This document shows positions 1 to 10,609 of a stretch of 64,000 bases of DNA, in pieces (the stretch's first letter is position 1; every line of letters starts with the position of its first letter). The notes below the pieces were generated by a model. That model did no database searches. It was not told the origin of the DNA and saw nothing but the letters and a program-made list of their open reading frames with translations. The position numbers and the translations under genes were made by a program. Source of the stretch: Pseudomonas sp. RIT-562. Its GTDB lineage: Bacteria > Pseudomonadota > Gammaproteobacteria > Pseudomonadales > Pseudomonadaceae. The DNA lies in contig NZ_JAPJIV010000001.1 of the NCBI RefSeq assembly GCF_026241895.1, forward strand, positions 1 through 64,000. Reading direction: 5' to 3'.

Positions 1-55
1 CTTCCTTAGTAACTTCAACCACTTGCGCTTTCGATCTCTCGTCAGCGGGAGGCGA

Positions 56-83
56 ATTCTACAGCGTTACACGCTGCTGTCAA
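56..83 (-). promoter_or_regulatory. Proximal rRNA-operon-type promoter (P2)
   Basis: Read on the minus strand, a perfect -35 TTGACA (78-83) and a -10 TAGAAT (56-61) are separated by 16 bp and followed by the GC-rich discriminator TCGCCTCCC. Spacing and discriminator match the promoter 145 bp upstream (201-228). Strong tandem promoters with this layout just downstream of tyrS fit a 16S rRNA operon beginning left of base 1, as I recall for tyrZ in P. aeruginosa. The rRNA gene is not in the window. Confidence 0.7.
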
Positions 84-200
84 CACCTCTTTTTCAACTT
101 CTTTTGCGCCTCGATGACCTGAAGCAGCCGACCGTCAAAACTGCGTAACTCATTGTTTACCAAGGAGTTTTCCGTTTCGACTGCGCCGGAAGTGGGGCGA

Positions 201-228
201 ATTATAGACTGTTACAATTCGCCGTCAA
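201..228 (-). promoter_or_regulatory. Distal rRNA-operon-type promoter (P1)
   Basis: On the minus strand, -35 TTGACG (223-228) and a perfect -10 TATAAT (201-206) are 16 bp apart, followed by the discriminator TCGCCCC. It lies between the tyrS stop codon and the second promoter at 56-83. The short spacer plus C-rich discriminator is typical of stringently controlled rRNA promoters. The transcript would run leftward out of the window. Confidence 0.7.
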
Positions 229-243
229 GCCCTTATTTCAGCA

Positions 244-1443
244 TTACTCGGATTTAAGCGTAATACGCGCAAATGCCTTCTTGCCAGCCTGGCAAACATG
301 GGTGGCGCCCAGTACGTATATAAAGGTGCGATCAACCACTTCACCATCTATACGCACACCACCGGAATTGAGCAGGTCACGCGCGACGGCCGAGTTCTTC
401 ACCAGGCCCGCCTTATTAAGGACGGCTGCGATCGGCATATCTTCAGCTGCGGTCAATTCGATTTCCGGCAGATCGTCCGGCAGCTCGCCTTCTTTCATGC
501 GATTGCCCGCAGCACGGTGAGCATTGGCCGCCGCTTCTTCGCCATGGAACCGCGCAACGATCTCCTCGGCCAGCTTGATCTTGATGTCACGCGGATTTGC
601 GCCCGCTTCGACGTCGGCACGCAAGCCATTGATCTCATCCATCGAGCGAAAGCTGAGCAATTCAAAGTAGCGCCACATGAGCGCATCCGGAATCGAAACC
701 AGCTTGCTGTACATCACGCCCGGCGCTTCCTGGATACCGACGTAGTTGCCCAACGACTTGGACATTTTCTTCACGCCATCCAGGCCTTCGAGCAACGGCA
801 TGGTCAGGATGCACTGCGGCTCCTGCCCATAACCACGCTGCAATTCACGCCCCATCAGCAGGTTGAACTTCTGGTCGGTCCCGCCCAGCTCCACATCCGC
901 GCGCAACGCAACCGAGTCGTAACCCTGAACCAGCGGATAGAGAAACTCGTGGATAGCAATTGGCTGGTTGGTGGTATAGCGCTTGTCGAAGTCATCGCGC
1001 TCAAGCATCCGAGCCACGGTGTACTGCGACGTCAGGCGAATGAAATCTGCCGGCCCCATCTGATCCATCCAGGTGGAGTTGAACGCCACTTCAGTTTTGG
1101 CCGGATCAAGGATCTTGAACACCTGGGTCTTGTAGGTCTCGGCATTGTCGAGAACCTGCTCGCGGGTCAGCGGTGGACGCGTGGCGCTCTTGCCGCTCGG
1201 ATCGCCGATCATCCCGGTGAAGTCACCTATAAGGAAGATCACTTGGTGCCCCAGTTCCTGGAACTGGCGCAGCTTGTTGATAAGCACGGTGTGCCCAAGG
1301 TGCAAATCCGGCGCCGTCGGATCGAAGCCAGCCTTAATGCGCAGCGGCTGGCCACGCTTGAGCTTTTCGATCAGCTCGGACTCGACCAACAGTTCTTCCG
1401 CACCACGTTTGATCAGCGCTAGCTGTTCTTCAACCGACTTCAT
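244..1443 (-). CDS. tyrS: Tyrosine--tRNA ligase
   Basis: Charges tRNA-Tyr with tyrosine in the cytoplasm. The 399-residue product has the class I synthetase signatures: HLGH (residues 48-51, the HIGH motif) and KMSKS (226-230), with an S4-type RNA-binding domain at the C-terminus from about residue 335. The ATG at 1443 (MKSVEEQ) gives the usual family length; an upstream in-frame start adds 21 residues and is less likely. In P. aeruginosa the corresponding gene is tyrZ, next to an rRNA operon, which matches the rRNA-type promoters just downstream here. It is divergent from the M23 peptidase gene. Confidence 0.95.
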   Translation of the reverse strand: MKSVEEQLALIKRGAEELLVESELIEKLKRGQPLRIKAGFDPTAPDLHLGHTVLINKLRQFQELGHQVIFLIGDFTGMIGDPSGKSATRPPLTREQVLDNAETYKTQVFKILDPAKTEVAFNSTWMDQMGPADFIRLTSQYTVARMLERDDFDKRYTTNQPIAIHEFLYPLVQGYDSVALRADVELGGTDQKFNLLMGRELQRGYGQEPQCILTMPLLEGLDGVKKMSKSLGNYVGIQEAPGVMYSKLVSIPDALMWRYFELLSFRSMDEINGLRADVEAGANPRDIKIKLAEEIVARFHGEEAAANAHRAAGNRMKEGELPDDLPEIELTAAEDMPIAAVLNKAGLVKNSAVARDLLNSGGVRIDGEVVDRTFIYVLGATHVCQAGKKAFARITLKSE

Positions 1444-1656
1444 AACAGACCCGCAAGGCTCGAATTCAAAGGGAACCAACCATACAAGATCGCGGGTCAA
1501 ATACAAAATTTGGCCGGCACAATGACGCCAATCCGCCGGCAGAGTGTCCGCGGACTTGCTTCAGGGATGATTTGGTTATATTTTATACAGTTATTTCATC
1601 TTCATCATGTCATTCATCTTTTCCAATTCATCTTTTTTCAAAGTCAAAAATTACCT

Positions 1657-3078
1657 ATGACCAAAGAATCGTCTAAAGCGCCACCGCTTTACCCGAAGAC
1701 CCACCTGCTCGCTGCAAGCGGTATCGCCGCCCTGCTGAGCCTGGCGCTTCTGGTATTCCCTTCCAGTGATGTAGAAGCCAAAAAGACAACCCTGAGCCTT
1801 GAACTGGAAAGCCCTGCTGAACAACTGACACAAGATCAAGACGCCGCAGAAGCCGTTCAAGCCACAAATGAAACAACCGCCTCGCCTTTCGCGCAGATCG
1901 ACAACAGCGCCGAAGAACCCCAGGAAACCGCCCAGGTCGAGCCTGCGCCTGCGCCGGTAGTTGAAGAAAAGAAGGCGCCAACCCATCGGGAAGTGGTAGT
2001 CGCCAAGGGTGACACACTGTCCACCCTGTTCGAGAAAGTCGGCCTTCCAGCCACTTCCGTGCGCGATGTACTGGCTAGCGACAAGCAAGCCAAGCAGTTC
2101 AGCCAGCTCAAGCGCGGGCAGAAACTCGAGTTCGAGTTGACCCCGGACGGCCAGCTAACCACCTTGCACAGCAAGGTCAGCGATCTCGAAACCATCACCC
2201 TGACCAAGAATGACAAGGGCTATGCTTTCAACCGTGTTACCGCCAAACCCAGCGTCCGCTCCGCCTATGTCCACGGCGTGATCAACAGCTCACTGTCGCA
2301 GTCTGCCGCCCGTGCGGGCTTGTCTCACAGCCTGACCATGGACATGGCCAGCGTGTTTGGCTACGACGTCGACTTTGCCCAGGATATTCGTCAGGGTGAC
2401 GAATTCGACGTGATCTACGAACAGAAAGTGGTCAACGGCAAGGCTGTGGGCAATGGCCCGATCCTCTCCGCACGATTCACCAACCGCGGCAAGACCTATA
2501 CCGCCGTTCGCTACACCAACAAACAAGGCAACAGCAGCTATTACACTGCTGATGGCAACAGCATGCGCAAGGCATTTATCCGCACTCCGGTGGATTTCGC
2601 CCGCATCAGCTCCAAGTTCTCCATGGGCCGCAAGCACCCGATCCTGAACAAGATCCGGGCGCACAAGGGCGTTGACTATGCAGCCCCACGCGGTACGCCG
2701 ATCAAGGCCGCCGGTGACGGCAAGGTCCTGTTGGCTGGCCGTCGCGGCGGCTACGGCAACACGGTGATCATCCAGCACGGCAACACCTACCGCACGCTGT
2801 ATGGCCACATGCAGGGCTTCGCCAAAGGCGTGAAGACTGGCGGCTCCGTCAAACAAGGCCAGGTCATTGGCTATATCGGCACCACCGGCCTCTCCACTGG
2901 CCCGCATTTGCACTACGAGTTCCAGGTCAATGGCGTGCACGTCGATCCGCTCGGCCAGAAAGTCGCAATGGCCGACCCGATCTCCAAGGCAGAACGCGCC
3001 CGCTTCCTGGCCCAGAGCCAGCCATTGATGGCCCGCATGGATCAGGAAAAAGCCACCATGCTGGCTTCGAAGCGCTAA
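1657..3078 (+). CDS. M23 family cell-wall endopeptidase (MepM/YebA-like)
   Basis: Probable periplasmic murein endopeptidase of the LytM type, anchored in the inner membrane. The 473-residue protein has one N-terminal membrane segment (about 15-35), a long acidic, Pro/Ala-rich linker, an OapA/LysM-like module around residue 110, and a C-terminal M23 domain. Zinc ligands are visible as H336 and D340 (HKGVD) and HLH (417-419). The ATG at 1657 starts right before the membrane segment; longer in-frame starts encode an unlikely N-terminus. The stop is 3 bp before anmK, suggesting a two-gene unit for peptidoglycan remodelling and recycling. Confidence 0.9.
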   Translation: MTKESSKAPPLYPKTHLLAASGIAALLSLALLVFPSSDVEAKKTTLSLELESPAEQLTQDQDAAEAVQATNETTASPFAQIDNSAEEPQETAQVEPAPAPVVEEKKAPTHREVVVAKGDTLSTLFEKVGLPATSVRDVLASDKQAKQFSQLKRGQKLEFELTPDGQLTTLHSKVSDLETITLTKNDKGYAFNRVTAKPSVRSAYVHGVINSSLSQSAARAGLSHSLTMDMASVFGYDVDFAQDIRQGDEFDVIYEQKVVNGKAVGNGPILSARFTNRGKTYTAVRYTNKQGNSSYYTADGNSMRKAFIRTPVDFARISSKFSMGRKHPILNKIRAHKGVDYAAPRGTPIKAAGDGKVLLAGRRGGYGNTVIIQHGNTYRTLYGHMQGFAKGVKTGGSVKQGQVIGYIGTTGLSTGPHLHYEFQVNGVHVDPLGQKVAMADPISKAERARFLAQSQPLMARMDQEKATMLASKR

Positions 3079-4173
<1,095 letters not shown>

Positions 4174-4194
4174 CCGCCACTGAATCCCGGACAG

Positions 4195-4227
4195 TAAAAC
4201 GCCGCACAACCCAATGGGGTGTGCGGC
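4195..4227 (-). terminator. Intrinsic terminator of erpA
   Basis: Arms 4201-4212 and 4216-4227 (GCCGCACAACCC / GGGGTGTGCGGC) pair with one mismatch. On the minus strand the hairpin is followed by a T-run (AAAAC on the plus strand at 4196-4200), so it ends the erpA transcript. It may also stop anmK transcription from the other side. Confidence 0.75.
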
Positions 4228-4249
4228 GCCTGATGTAGCCGGAAATCGC

Positions 4250-4600
4250 TCAGATCGAGAACGAAGAACCGCAACCACAGGTGGTCGAGGCGTTCGGGTT
4301 CTTAATCACGAAGCGCGAACCTTCCAGCCCTTCCTGATAGTCGACCTCAGCACCCGCCAGGTACTGGAAACTCATAGGGTCGACAACCAGGCTGACCCCT
4401 TCGCGCTCGACGATGGTGTCGTCATCGGCCACTTCTTCATCGAAGGTGAAGCCGTATTGAAAACCTGAACAACCACCGCCCGTAACAAATACGCGCAGCT
4501 TCAAGCGATCATTCCCCTCTTCATCGACCAGGCTCTTCACCTTGTGCGCAGCACCGTGGGTAAATTGCAAAGCCGTGGGGGTGAAGGATTCGACGCTCAT
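4250..4600 (-). CDS. erpA: Iron-sulfur cluster insertion protein ErpA
   Basis: A-type carrier that delivers Fe-S clusters to apoproteins in the cytoplasm. The 116-residue product has the three conserved cysteines of the family: C44 in GGGCSGF and C108 and C110 in CGCGSSFSI at the C-terminus. The length fits ErpA rather than the IscA carrier of the isc operon, and its isolated position next to argC matches ErpA in other pseudomonads. It is probably transcribed alone, with a terminator at 4195-4227. Confidence 0.93.
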   Translation of the reverse strand: MSVESFTPTALQFTHGAAHKVKSLVDEEGNDRLKLRVFVTGGGCSGFQYGFTFDEEVADDDTIVEREGVSLVVDPMSFQYLAGAEVDYQEGLEGSRFVIKNPNASTTCGCGSSFSI

Positions 4601-4723
4601 GCTAACTATCTCCCGGCGTTACGCCGCCATAATGCGTGATGACGCGCATTATCCGCTTCTCCTAGAAAATCGGTCAACTATTGTTACGGTATATCAATCA
4701 GACAAATTGTCAGACCAGAATGC

Positions 4724-4747
4724 AAAAAGGCCCGCTTAACGGACCTT
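4724..4747 (-). terminator. Intrinsic terminator of argC
   Basis: On the minus strand AAAGGTCCG and CGGGCCTTTTT flank a short TTAAG loop, allowing one G/T pair, and end in a T-run. It lies 21 bp after the argC stop codon. Confidence 0.65.
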
Positions 4748-4768
4748 TGTGCTGATCAAGGTGAAGCG

Positions 4769-5803
4769 TTACGGCAACATGCCTGCGTGGGACAGCCCGA
4801 GGCGCTCGTCAAGCCCGAACAGGATATTGAGGTTCTGCACCGCCTGGCCCGAGGCGCCCTTCACCAGGTTGTCGATGACTGACAGCACCACGACCAGATC
4901 ACCATCCTGCGGACGATGCACCGCAATACGGCAGACATTCGCGCCGCGCACGCTGCGGGTTTCCGGGTGGCTGCCCGCAGGCATTACGTCGACGAACGGC
5001 TCGTTGGCATAACGCTTTTCGAACAGGGCCTGCAGATCGACGGAGCGATCGACAACCGTGGCGTACAGCGTCGAGTGAATGCCACGGATCATCGGAGTCA
5101 GGTGCGGAACGAAGGTCAGGCCGACTTCCTTGCCCGAAGCACGACGCAGGCCCTGGCGGATTTCCGGCAAGTGACGGTGACCTTTGACGGCATAGGCCTT
5201 CATGCTTTCCGACGTCTCGGAGTACAGCGAACCGACTGCCGCCCCACGACCGGCCCCGCTGACACCGGACTTGCAGTCGGCGATCAGGCGAGAAGTATCG
5301 GCCAGGCCGGCTTCGAGCAGTGGCAGGAAACCCAGTTGGGTCGCGGTTGGATAGCAACCCGGCACCGCGATGAGGCGCGCTTGCTTGATCTGCTCACGAT
5401 TGACTTCCGGCAGGCCGTAGACAGCCTCCTCGAGCAACAGTGGCGCGCCGTGGGGCTGGCCGTACCATTTGGCCCACTCATCAGCATCCTGCAGGCGGAA
5501 GTCTGCGGACAGGTCGATGACCTTGGTGCCGGCGGCCAACAGCTCGCCAGCCAAGGCGTGCGCGACACCGTGGGGCGTGGCAAAAAACACCACATCGCAA
5601 GCACCCAGGGTTTTGATGTCCGGAACGCTGAACGCCAGACCGTCGTAATGACCACGCAGGTTGGGGTACATATCAGCCACGGCCAGACCGGCCTCGGATC
5701 GGGAAGTGATCACTGCCACTTCAGCTTGCGGATGCTGTGCCAACAGACGCAGCAGTTCGACACCGGTGTAACCCGTGCCGCCGACGATACCGACCTTGAC
5801 CAT
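4769..5803 (-). CDS. argC: N-acetyl-gamma-glutamyl-phosphate reductase
   Basis: NADPH-dependent third step of arginine biosynthesis, converting N-acetylglutamyl phosphate to the semialdehyde. The 344-residue product has the nucleotide-binding loop GGTGYTG (8-14) and the catalytic cysteine C150 in VPGCYPTA. The ATG at 5803 gives the standard N-terminus MVKVGIVGG; a start 72 bp upstream would add an atypical extension. It appears monocistronic and is divergent from hemJ. Confidence 0.96.
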   Translation of the reverse strand: MVKVGIVGGTGYTGVELLRLLAQHPQAEVAVITSRSEAGLAVADMYPNLRGHYDGLAFSVPDIKTLGACDVVFFATPHGVAHALAGELLAAGTKVIDLSADFRLQDADEWAKWYGQPHGAPLLLEEAVYGLPEVNREQIKQARLIAVPGCYPTATQLGFLPLLEAGLADTSRLIADCKSGVSGAGRGAAVGSLYSETSESMKAYAVKGHRHLPEIRQGLRRASGKEVGLTFVPHLTPMIRGIHSTLYATVVDRSVDLQALFEKRYANEPFVDVMPAGSHPETRSVRGANVCRIAVHRPQDGDLVVVLSVIDNLVKGASGQAVQNLNILFGLDERLGLSHAGMLP

Positions 5804-5938
5804 AAACCTGCCCTCAACGAACCCACTGGAAAGCCGTCGATAATAGGGCCCGTATCGTCCTGCGACAACCGGCAAGGTGACGTGCGGGCGCTCAAGCCTC
5901 TACTATTCGGGCTACCGTGAACCTGGGAATAACTAAAA

Positions 5939-6367
5939 ATGCTTTATCTGTGGCTCAAAGCGCTTCATATCGTCAGCATGGTCTGCTGGTTTGCCGGCCT
6001 GTTCTACCTGCCGCGCCTGTTCGTGTATCACGCGCAAAGCGAGGACACCGTCAGCAAGGAACGTTTCAGCCTGATGGAGCGCAAGCTGTACCGCGGCATA
6101 ATGGGCCCGGCGATGATTGCCACGCTGGTCTTCGGAATCGCGCTGATCTACCTCAACCCCAGCATCTTCTCGCAGGGTGCGTGGATTCACGCCAAGCTCA
6201 CGCTGGTAGTGCTCCTGATTGGCTACCACCACATGTGCGGCGCTCAGGTGAAACGTTTTGCCCGCGGCGAAAACACCCGCAGCCATGTCTTCTTTCGCTG
6301 GTTCAATGAAGTGCCGGTTCTGATATTGCTGGCTATCGTAATTCTGGTTGTCGTTCGACCGTTCTAA
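5939..6367 (+). CDS. hemJ: Protoporphyrinogen oxidase HemJ
   Basis: Membrane enzyme of the penultimate haem step, oxidising protoporphyrinogen IX to protoporphyrin IX. The 142-residue protein is mostly hydrophobic with about four transmembrane segments. It starts with the family signature LHIVSMVCWFAGLFYLPRL containing the conserved H10. HemJ replaces HemG/HemY in many Gram-negatives. The neighbour erpA (Fe-S assembly) is on the other strand, so no operon is implied. The Shine-Dalgarno sequence is weak (GGGA). Confidence 0.9.
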   Translation: MLYLWLKALHIVSMVCWFAGLFYLPRLFVYHAQSEDTVSKERFSLMERKLYRGIMGPAMIATLVFGIALIYLNPSIFSQGAWIHAKLTLVVLLIGYHHMCGAQVKRFARGENTRSHVFFRWFNEVPVLILLAIVILVVVRPF

Positions 6368-6400
6368 CCTCAACAGACACCACTCACCGGGGTACTTCCA

Positions 6401-7369
6401 ATGTCGCTGCCCGCTTTGCTCGAACAACGTCTGCGCCTGCCCGTGGTGGCGGCGCCGATGTTCCTGATCTCCAACCCGCAATTGGTGCTGGCCTGCTGCA
6501 GAAATGGCGTGGTTGGCAGTTTTCCGGCACTGAACCAGCGCGAAAGCAGCGGCTTCAAGGCGTGGCTGCAAGAGATCGAAGCGGGCCTGGCGCTGCTGGA
6601 CAACCCGGCGCCCTACGCAGTAAACCTCATTGTGCACAACAGCAACCCGCGACTGCAGGCGGATCTGCAGATTTGCGTCGAGCATAAAGTGCCGATCGTG
6701 ATTACCAGCCTGGGCGCGGTCAAGGAGGTCGTGGATGCGGTTCACAGTTATGGCGGTCTGGTATTTCACGATGTGACGACTCGTCGGCACGCCGAAAAAG
6801 CTGCTGAGGCTGGAGTGGACGGCCTGATCGCGGTCGCGGCCGGCGCCGGGGGCCATGCCGGGACCTGGAGCCCGTTCTCGCTGATTGCCGAGATCCGCCA
6901 GTTCTTCGACAAGACGCTACTGCTGGCCGGCTGCCTGAACCACGGTCACGAAATCCTCGCAGCACAACTGCTAGGGGCCGATCTGGCCTATTTCGGTACG
7001 CGGTTTATCGGAACTACCGAGAGCCATGCACCAGAAGCCTACAAACAAATGCTGCTGGACTCCCGGGCCGCGGATATCGTCCATACTCCAGCCGTATCAG
7101 GTGTGCCGGCAAGTTTCATGCGCCAGAGCCTGGAAGCTGCCGGGTTCGATACCGCTGCGTTGCAAGGCAAGGGCGAAGTCAACTTCGGTTCGAAGTTGAA
7201 GCCGGTCAGCGATGAAGCCAAGGCGTGGAAGACGGTTTGGTCCGCAGGCCAGGGCGTCGGTGAAATCGACGATCTGCCAAGCGTGGATGAACTGGTGGCA
7301 CGACTTGATGCCGAATACCGCAAGGCGCTGGAACAGGCCTCGACCCTGCAAAGTCGTTGGCCACGCTGA
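6401..7369 (+). CDS. Nitronate monooxygenase (2-nitropropane dioxygenase family)
   Basis: FMN-dependent TIM-barrel enzyme that oxidises alkyl nitronates; the natural substrate in pseudomonads is often propionate 3-nitronate. The 322-residue product carries the N-terminal PMFLIS segment and the glycine-rich flavin phosphate region AAGAGGHAG near residue 145, as in class I nitronate monooxygenases. It begins 33 bp after hemJ and may be co-transcribed with it. Family assignment is firm; substrate is unknown. Confidence 0.87.
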   Translation: MSLPALLEQRLRLPVVAAPMFLISNPQLVLACCRNGVVGSFPALNQRESSGFKAWLQEIEAGLALLDNPAPYAVNLIVHNSNPRLQADLQICVEHKVPIVITSLGAVKEVVDAVHSYGGLVFHDVTTRRHAEKAAEAGVDGLIAVAAGAGGHAGTWSPFSLIAEIRQFFDKTLLLAGCLNHGHEILAAQLLGADLAYFGTRFIGTTESHAPEAYKQMLLDSRAADIVHTPAVSGVPASFMRQSLEAAGFDTAALQGKGEVNFGSKLKPVSDEAKAWKTVWSAGQGVGEIDDLPSVDELVARLDAEYRKALEQASTLQSRWPR

Positions 7370-7416
7370 GCCCCCCACCTGCCCCCAATGATCAATCGCG
7401 ACAAGGATGCCTCGCA

Positions 7417-8388
7417 ATGAGCGAAAACCGTTTCAAGATCATGTTCGACGGCGCTCTGCTGCCAGGCGTTGACATCACAACCGCCAAGCTCAACCTCGCC
7501 GAGCTGTTCAAGAGTGATGTAAGTGCAATCGAAAGGTTGTTTAGCGGCAGACCCGTTGCGCTCAAGCGTGACTTGTCCCATTCCGATGCCCAGACCTATC
7601 TGCAGGCCCTGGCAAAAACCGGCATCGATGCACGGATCGAAAGCGAGCCATCGATCGAGCTCAATCTGTCTGATGTTCACGAACCCGTCGCAGCGCCTGC
7701 CTTTGTCCAGGAGCCGCAATCGCCTTACGCGCCTCCGCATTCCGCAGTCGGCGAAACGGTGACGGGTTTTGCTTCACTCAAGCCGTTCAGCTTCGAAGGT
7801 CGGATCGGCCGCTTGCGTTTTCTTGCCTGGACGATGGTCCTGACTCTCGTCACGCTGGGCATAGGCAGCGTATTGGCACTCATGGGCCTTGCCTTCTTCA
7901 ACTCGGACTCGAGCGGCGGCCTGATTCTCGCCGGTCTGCTGGCGTTCATCCTGATCGTCGCGCTCGCGTTCGTCAGCATTCAGTTCAGCGTCCAGCGCCT
8001 GCACGATATCGGCTGGTCGGGCTGGTTATGGTTGTTGAACCTGGTGCCCTTCGTTGGCAGCTTCTTCCCCTTTGTCATGATGATCATGCCGGGCAACAGT
8101 GTTGCCAATCGTTATGGAGCGCCCCCTCCGCCCAACAGCAATGCGGTCAAGGTGCTGTCTTGCTTGTGGGTGGTATTGATCGCTCTGGTGTTCATCGGCG
8201 GCTTGGCCGGCGGCCTCTCGGCAATTCAGGATGAGTACCAGAACGCGACTCAAAGCACTTATGAAAGTGACTCCGCAAGCCCTTCAGAGATCGAAGATCA
8301 AACCGCCGTGGAAGTAGAGCCGGTGCCGAATTCAGCTGACGATGCAGCCGAAGAAGCCCAGCCACCTGTAGACTCAGCGAAAGAATGA
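7417..8388 (+). CDS. DUF805 membrane protein with a cytoplasmic N-terminal extension
   Basis: Function unknown. The 323-residue protein starts with about 110 soluble residues (MSENRFKIMFDGAL) and continues with a DUF805 region from about residue 125 (FEGRIGRLRFL), with three to four transmembrane helices. The LHDIGWSGW segment is typical of that family. An acidic, Pro/Glu-rich tail ends it. The ATG at 7417 has AGGA 8 bp upstream; an earlier in-frame start overlaps the previous gene's end. DUF805 proteins have no agreed role. Confidence 0.8.
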   Translation: MSENRFKIMFDGALLPGVDITTAKLNLAELFKSDVSAIERLFSGRPVALKRDLSHSDAQTYLQALAKTGIDARIESEPSIELNLSDVHEPVAAPAFVQEPQSPYAPPHSAVGETVTGFASLKPFSFEGRIGRLRFLAWTMVLTLVTLGIGSVLALMGLAFFNSDSSGGLILAGLLAFILIVALAFVSIQFSVQRLHDIGWSGWLWLLNLVPFVGSFFPFVMMIMPGNSVANRYGAPPPPNSNAVKVLSCLWVVLIALVFIGGLAGGLSAIQDEYQNATQSTYESDSASPSEIEDQTAVEVEPVPNSADDAAEEAQPPVDSAKE

Positions 8389-8450
8389 ACAGCACTCCCC
8401 GCCCGTGACACCTGCGTCGCGGGTGCGGAGCTGTTGCGATGGAGAACTGC

Positions 8451-9239
8451 ATGACCCGTTACGCTCTGATCACCGGCGCTTCCAGCGGCATCGGCCTGGC
8501 GATGGCTGAAGCGCTGGCCCGGCGCGGCCGCAGCCTGCTCCTGGTGGCCCGACAGCGTGATCAGCTGGAAAGCATTGCGATTGAACTGACTCAGCGTTTT
8601 GGCGTGGAGGTGCTGTTCCGCGCCTGCGACTTGGGCGAGCCACTGCGGCTGTCCGGTTTCCTGCTGGAGCTTGAGGAAGGTGATCGACAGATCGACCTGC
8701 TGGTGAACTGCGCCGGCATTGGCACCTGCGGACCGTTCCTCGCCCAGGACTGGATGACCGAGCAGGACCTGATCGAAGTGAACATCCTGGCCATGACTCG
8801 CCTGTGTCATGCCATCGGCAACAGCATGGCGTTGCAGGGCGGAGGACAGATCCTCAACGTCGCGTCGGTCGCGGCATTTCACCCAGGCCCGTGGATGAGC
8901 ACCTATTACGCCAGCAAAGCCTATGTACTGAATTTTTCCGAGGGATTGCGCGTGGAACTGAAGAAATGTGCGATCAAGGTGTCAGTGCTCTGCCCCGGCC
9001 CGACCCGCACTGCCTTCTTCAGAACGGCTCAGCTGAACACTGACAAGCTGGACAACACCAGGCTGACCATGAGCCCCGAAGAAGTCGCGCTCTATACCGT
9101 TCGCGCGCTGGATAAAAACCGCGCCATCATCATCCCGGGTCGACGCAACCGCTGGCGGGCGTTCCTGCCTCGCCTGGGTTCACGCTGGCTGAACCGGACA
9201 ATCGCAGGCATGGTCAACAAGGCGTATTGCCCGCGCTGA
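8451..9239 (+). CDS. Short-chain dehydrogenase/reductase
   Basis: NAD(P)-dependent oxidoreductase of the classical SDR family, 262 residues. The cofactor loop TGASSGIG (8-15), the NCAG motif (87-90), the catalytic serine S139 and the YxxxK pair Y152/K156 are present. The C-terminal part is basic (RRNRWRAFLPRLGSRW). The substrate cannot be told from sequence. The ATG at 8451 is preceded by GGAG at good spacing; an in-frame ATG 12 bp upstream is possible. Confidence 0.85.
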   Translation: MTRYALITGASSGIGLAMAEALARRGRSLLLVARQRDQLESIAIELTQRFGVEVLFRACDLGEPLRLSGFLLELEEGDRQIDLLVNCAGIGTCGPFLAQDWMTEQDLIEVNILAMTRLCHAIGNSMALQGGGQILNVASVAAFHPGPWMSTYYASKAYVLNFSEGLRVELKKCAIKVSVLCPGPTRTAFFRTAQLNTDKLDNTRLTMSPEEVALYTVRALDKNRAIIIPGRRNRWRAFLPRLGSRWLNRTIAGMVNKAYCPR

Positions 9240-9319
9240 TAACCTGCAAGGTAAACCCTGGGCCCGGGCCTGCTCCGTGAGTACACTCAGCCCAGGCCTA
9301 AACAACGGAGAAAACAGCT

Positions 9320-9658
9320 GTGGATACTCTGTTCACCAAGATCATCAACCGGGAAATCCCGGCCAAGATCATTTACGAGGACGACCAGGTTCTGGCGTTC
9401 CACGACATCGCTCCACAGGCACCGGTGCATTTCCTGGTGATTCCGAAGAAGCCGGTGCGCACCTTGAACGACCTCACCGAGGACGACAAGGCACTGGCCG
9501 GCCACATCCTTTTCACTGCCCAGCGTCTTGCATTGGAACTGGGCTGCGAAAAAGGCTTTCGTGTAGTTATGAACTGCAATGAAGATGGCGGGCAGACCGT
9601 TTATCACATTCATATGCATGTATTGGGTCAACGGCAGATGACCTGGCCCCCGGGCTGA
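9320..9658 (+). CDS. HIT family purine nucleoside phosphoramidase-like protein
   Basis: Small HINT-type hydrolase acting on nucleotide phosphoramidates, 112 residues. The histidine triad HIHMHVL is complete (H96, H98, H100), with H100 the expected nucleophile. Translation starts at GTG 9320 with GGAG at 9307-9310; no ATG start fits. It closely resembles HinT of other gamma-proteobacteria. The physiological substrate is not clear in bacteria. Confidence 0.9.
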   Translation: MDTLFTKIINREIPAKIIYEDDQVLAFHDIAPQAPVHFLVIPKKPVRTLNDLTEDDKALAGHILFTAQRLALELGCEKGFRVVMNCNEDGGQTVYHIHMHVLGQRQMTWPPG

Positions 9659-9670
9659 TTCACTGCCGCG

Positions 9671-9738
9671 TGTAGGAGCAAGACTTGCTCGCGATGGCGA
9701 TTTCAAAGACACCATCGCGGGCAAGCCTTGCTCCCACA
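9671..9738. repeat. REP-type inverted repeat
   Basis: Imperfect inverted arms TGTAGGAGCAAG...CTCGCGATGG and CCATCGCGGGCAAG...CTCCCACA flank a 14-bp centre between the HIT gene and coq7. Related arms recur at 10514, 13715, 18644, 28630 and 48937, as is usual for REP sequences in this species group. Confidence 0.75.
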
Positions 9739-9841
9739 GATCGCGATGCTCCACAGAGTCGCGATGCTCCCATGACCCAACGCAAACCTTCCCCGGCCGA
9801 TTCGGTTAAACTGGCCGCCGAGATTCTTCCCGGAGGTCAGC

Positions 9842-10489
9842 ATGACTACCCAACGTCACTACTCGCCCATTGACCGTCTTCTGCTGCAAGCCGATGCAGC
9901 GATGCGCACCCTGCTGCCCTTCAGTGGGCAGCCGTACCGCCCGTCGCCAGCGATCGTGCAACCGGATACGCAGATGAGCGACGAGGACACCCGGCATGTC
10001 GCGGGCCTGATGCGCATCAACCATACCGGTGAAGTCTGCGCCCAGGCGCTGTATCAGGGCCAGGCACTGACTGCGAAGCTGCCGCACGTTCGCGCTGCAA
10101 TGGAACATGCTGCAGAAGAAGAGATCGATCATCTGGTCTGGTGCGAGCAACGCATCAAACAGCTGGGCAGCCACACCAGCATTCTCAATCCGCTGTTCTA
10201 CGGCATGTCTTTCGGGATTGGTGCAGTGGCCGGCTTGATCAGTGACAAAGTCAGCCTAGGGTTTGTTGCGGCGACCGAGGACCAGGTGTGCAAGCACTTG
10301 AATGAACATCTGGAACAACTGCCGGCCGAGGATGAGAAATCCCGGGCGATTCTTGAGCAGATGCGCATCGATGAAGAACATCATGCTGAAAGTGCACTGG
10401 AGGCAGGTGGTTTTCGTTTTCCGGCGCCGGTGAAGTTCGGAATGAGCTTGATGGCCAAGGTGATGACCAAGAGTACTTATCGGATCTGA
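9842..10489 (+). CDS. coq7: 3-demethoxyubiquinol 3-hydroxylase (Coq7)
   Basis: Di-iron monooxygenase performing the last hydroxylation of ubiquinone biosynthesis, peripheral on the inner membrane. The 215-residue product is full length for the bacterial family and has the ferritin-like metal ligands: an E in NHTGEVCAQ, EExxxH in AEEEIDH, and EExH in RIDEEHH. Pseudomonads use this Coq7 type instead of UbiF. It is convergent with speD, separated by a REP half and a bidirectional terminator. Confidence 0.93.
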   Translation: MTTQRHYSPIDRLLLQADAAMRTLLPFSGQPYRPSPAIVQPDTQMSDEDTRHVAGLMRINHTGEVCAQALYQGQALTAKLPHVRAAMEHAAEEEIDHLVWCEQRIKQLGSHTSILNPLFYGMSFGIGAVAGLISDKVSLGFVAATEDQVCKHLNEHLEQLPAEDEKSRAILEQMRIDEEHHAESALEAGGFRFPAPVKFGMSLMAKVMTKSTYRI

Positions 10490-10513
10490 TAAGTGCCTTT
10501 GTCAGCTACGGCC

Positions 10514-10539
10514 TCTTCGCGAGCAAGCCCGCTCCCACA
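10514..10539. repeat. Single REP half-element
   Basis: One arm of the local REP family (CTTCGCGAGCAAGCCCGCTC...) without an inverted partner nearby. It sits between coq7 and the terminator at 10559-10597. Confidence 0.6.
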
Positions 10540-10558
10540 AGGTTCTGTATTTCAGCAA

Positions 10559-10597
10559 TAAAAAAAGGCGACTACCGCAAGGAAGTCGCCTTTTTTG
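10559..10597. terminator. Bidirectional intrinsic terminator between coq7 and speD
   Basis: A perfect stem of AAAAAAGGCGACT and AGTCGCCTTTTTT around a 10-base loop has A/T runs on both sides, so it can stop both convergent transcripts. Confidence 0.88.
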
Positions 10598-10609
10598 TGC
10601 CCGAAAATC

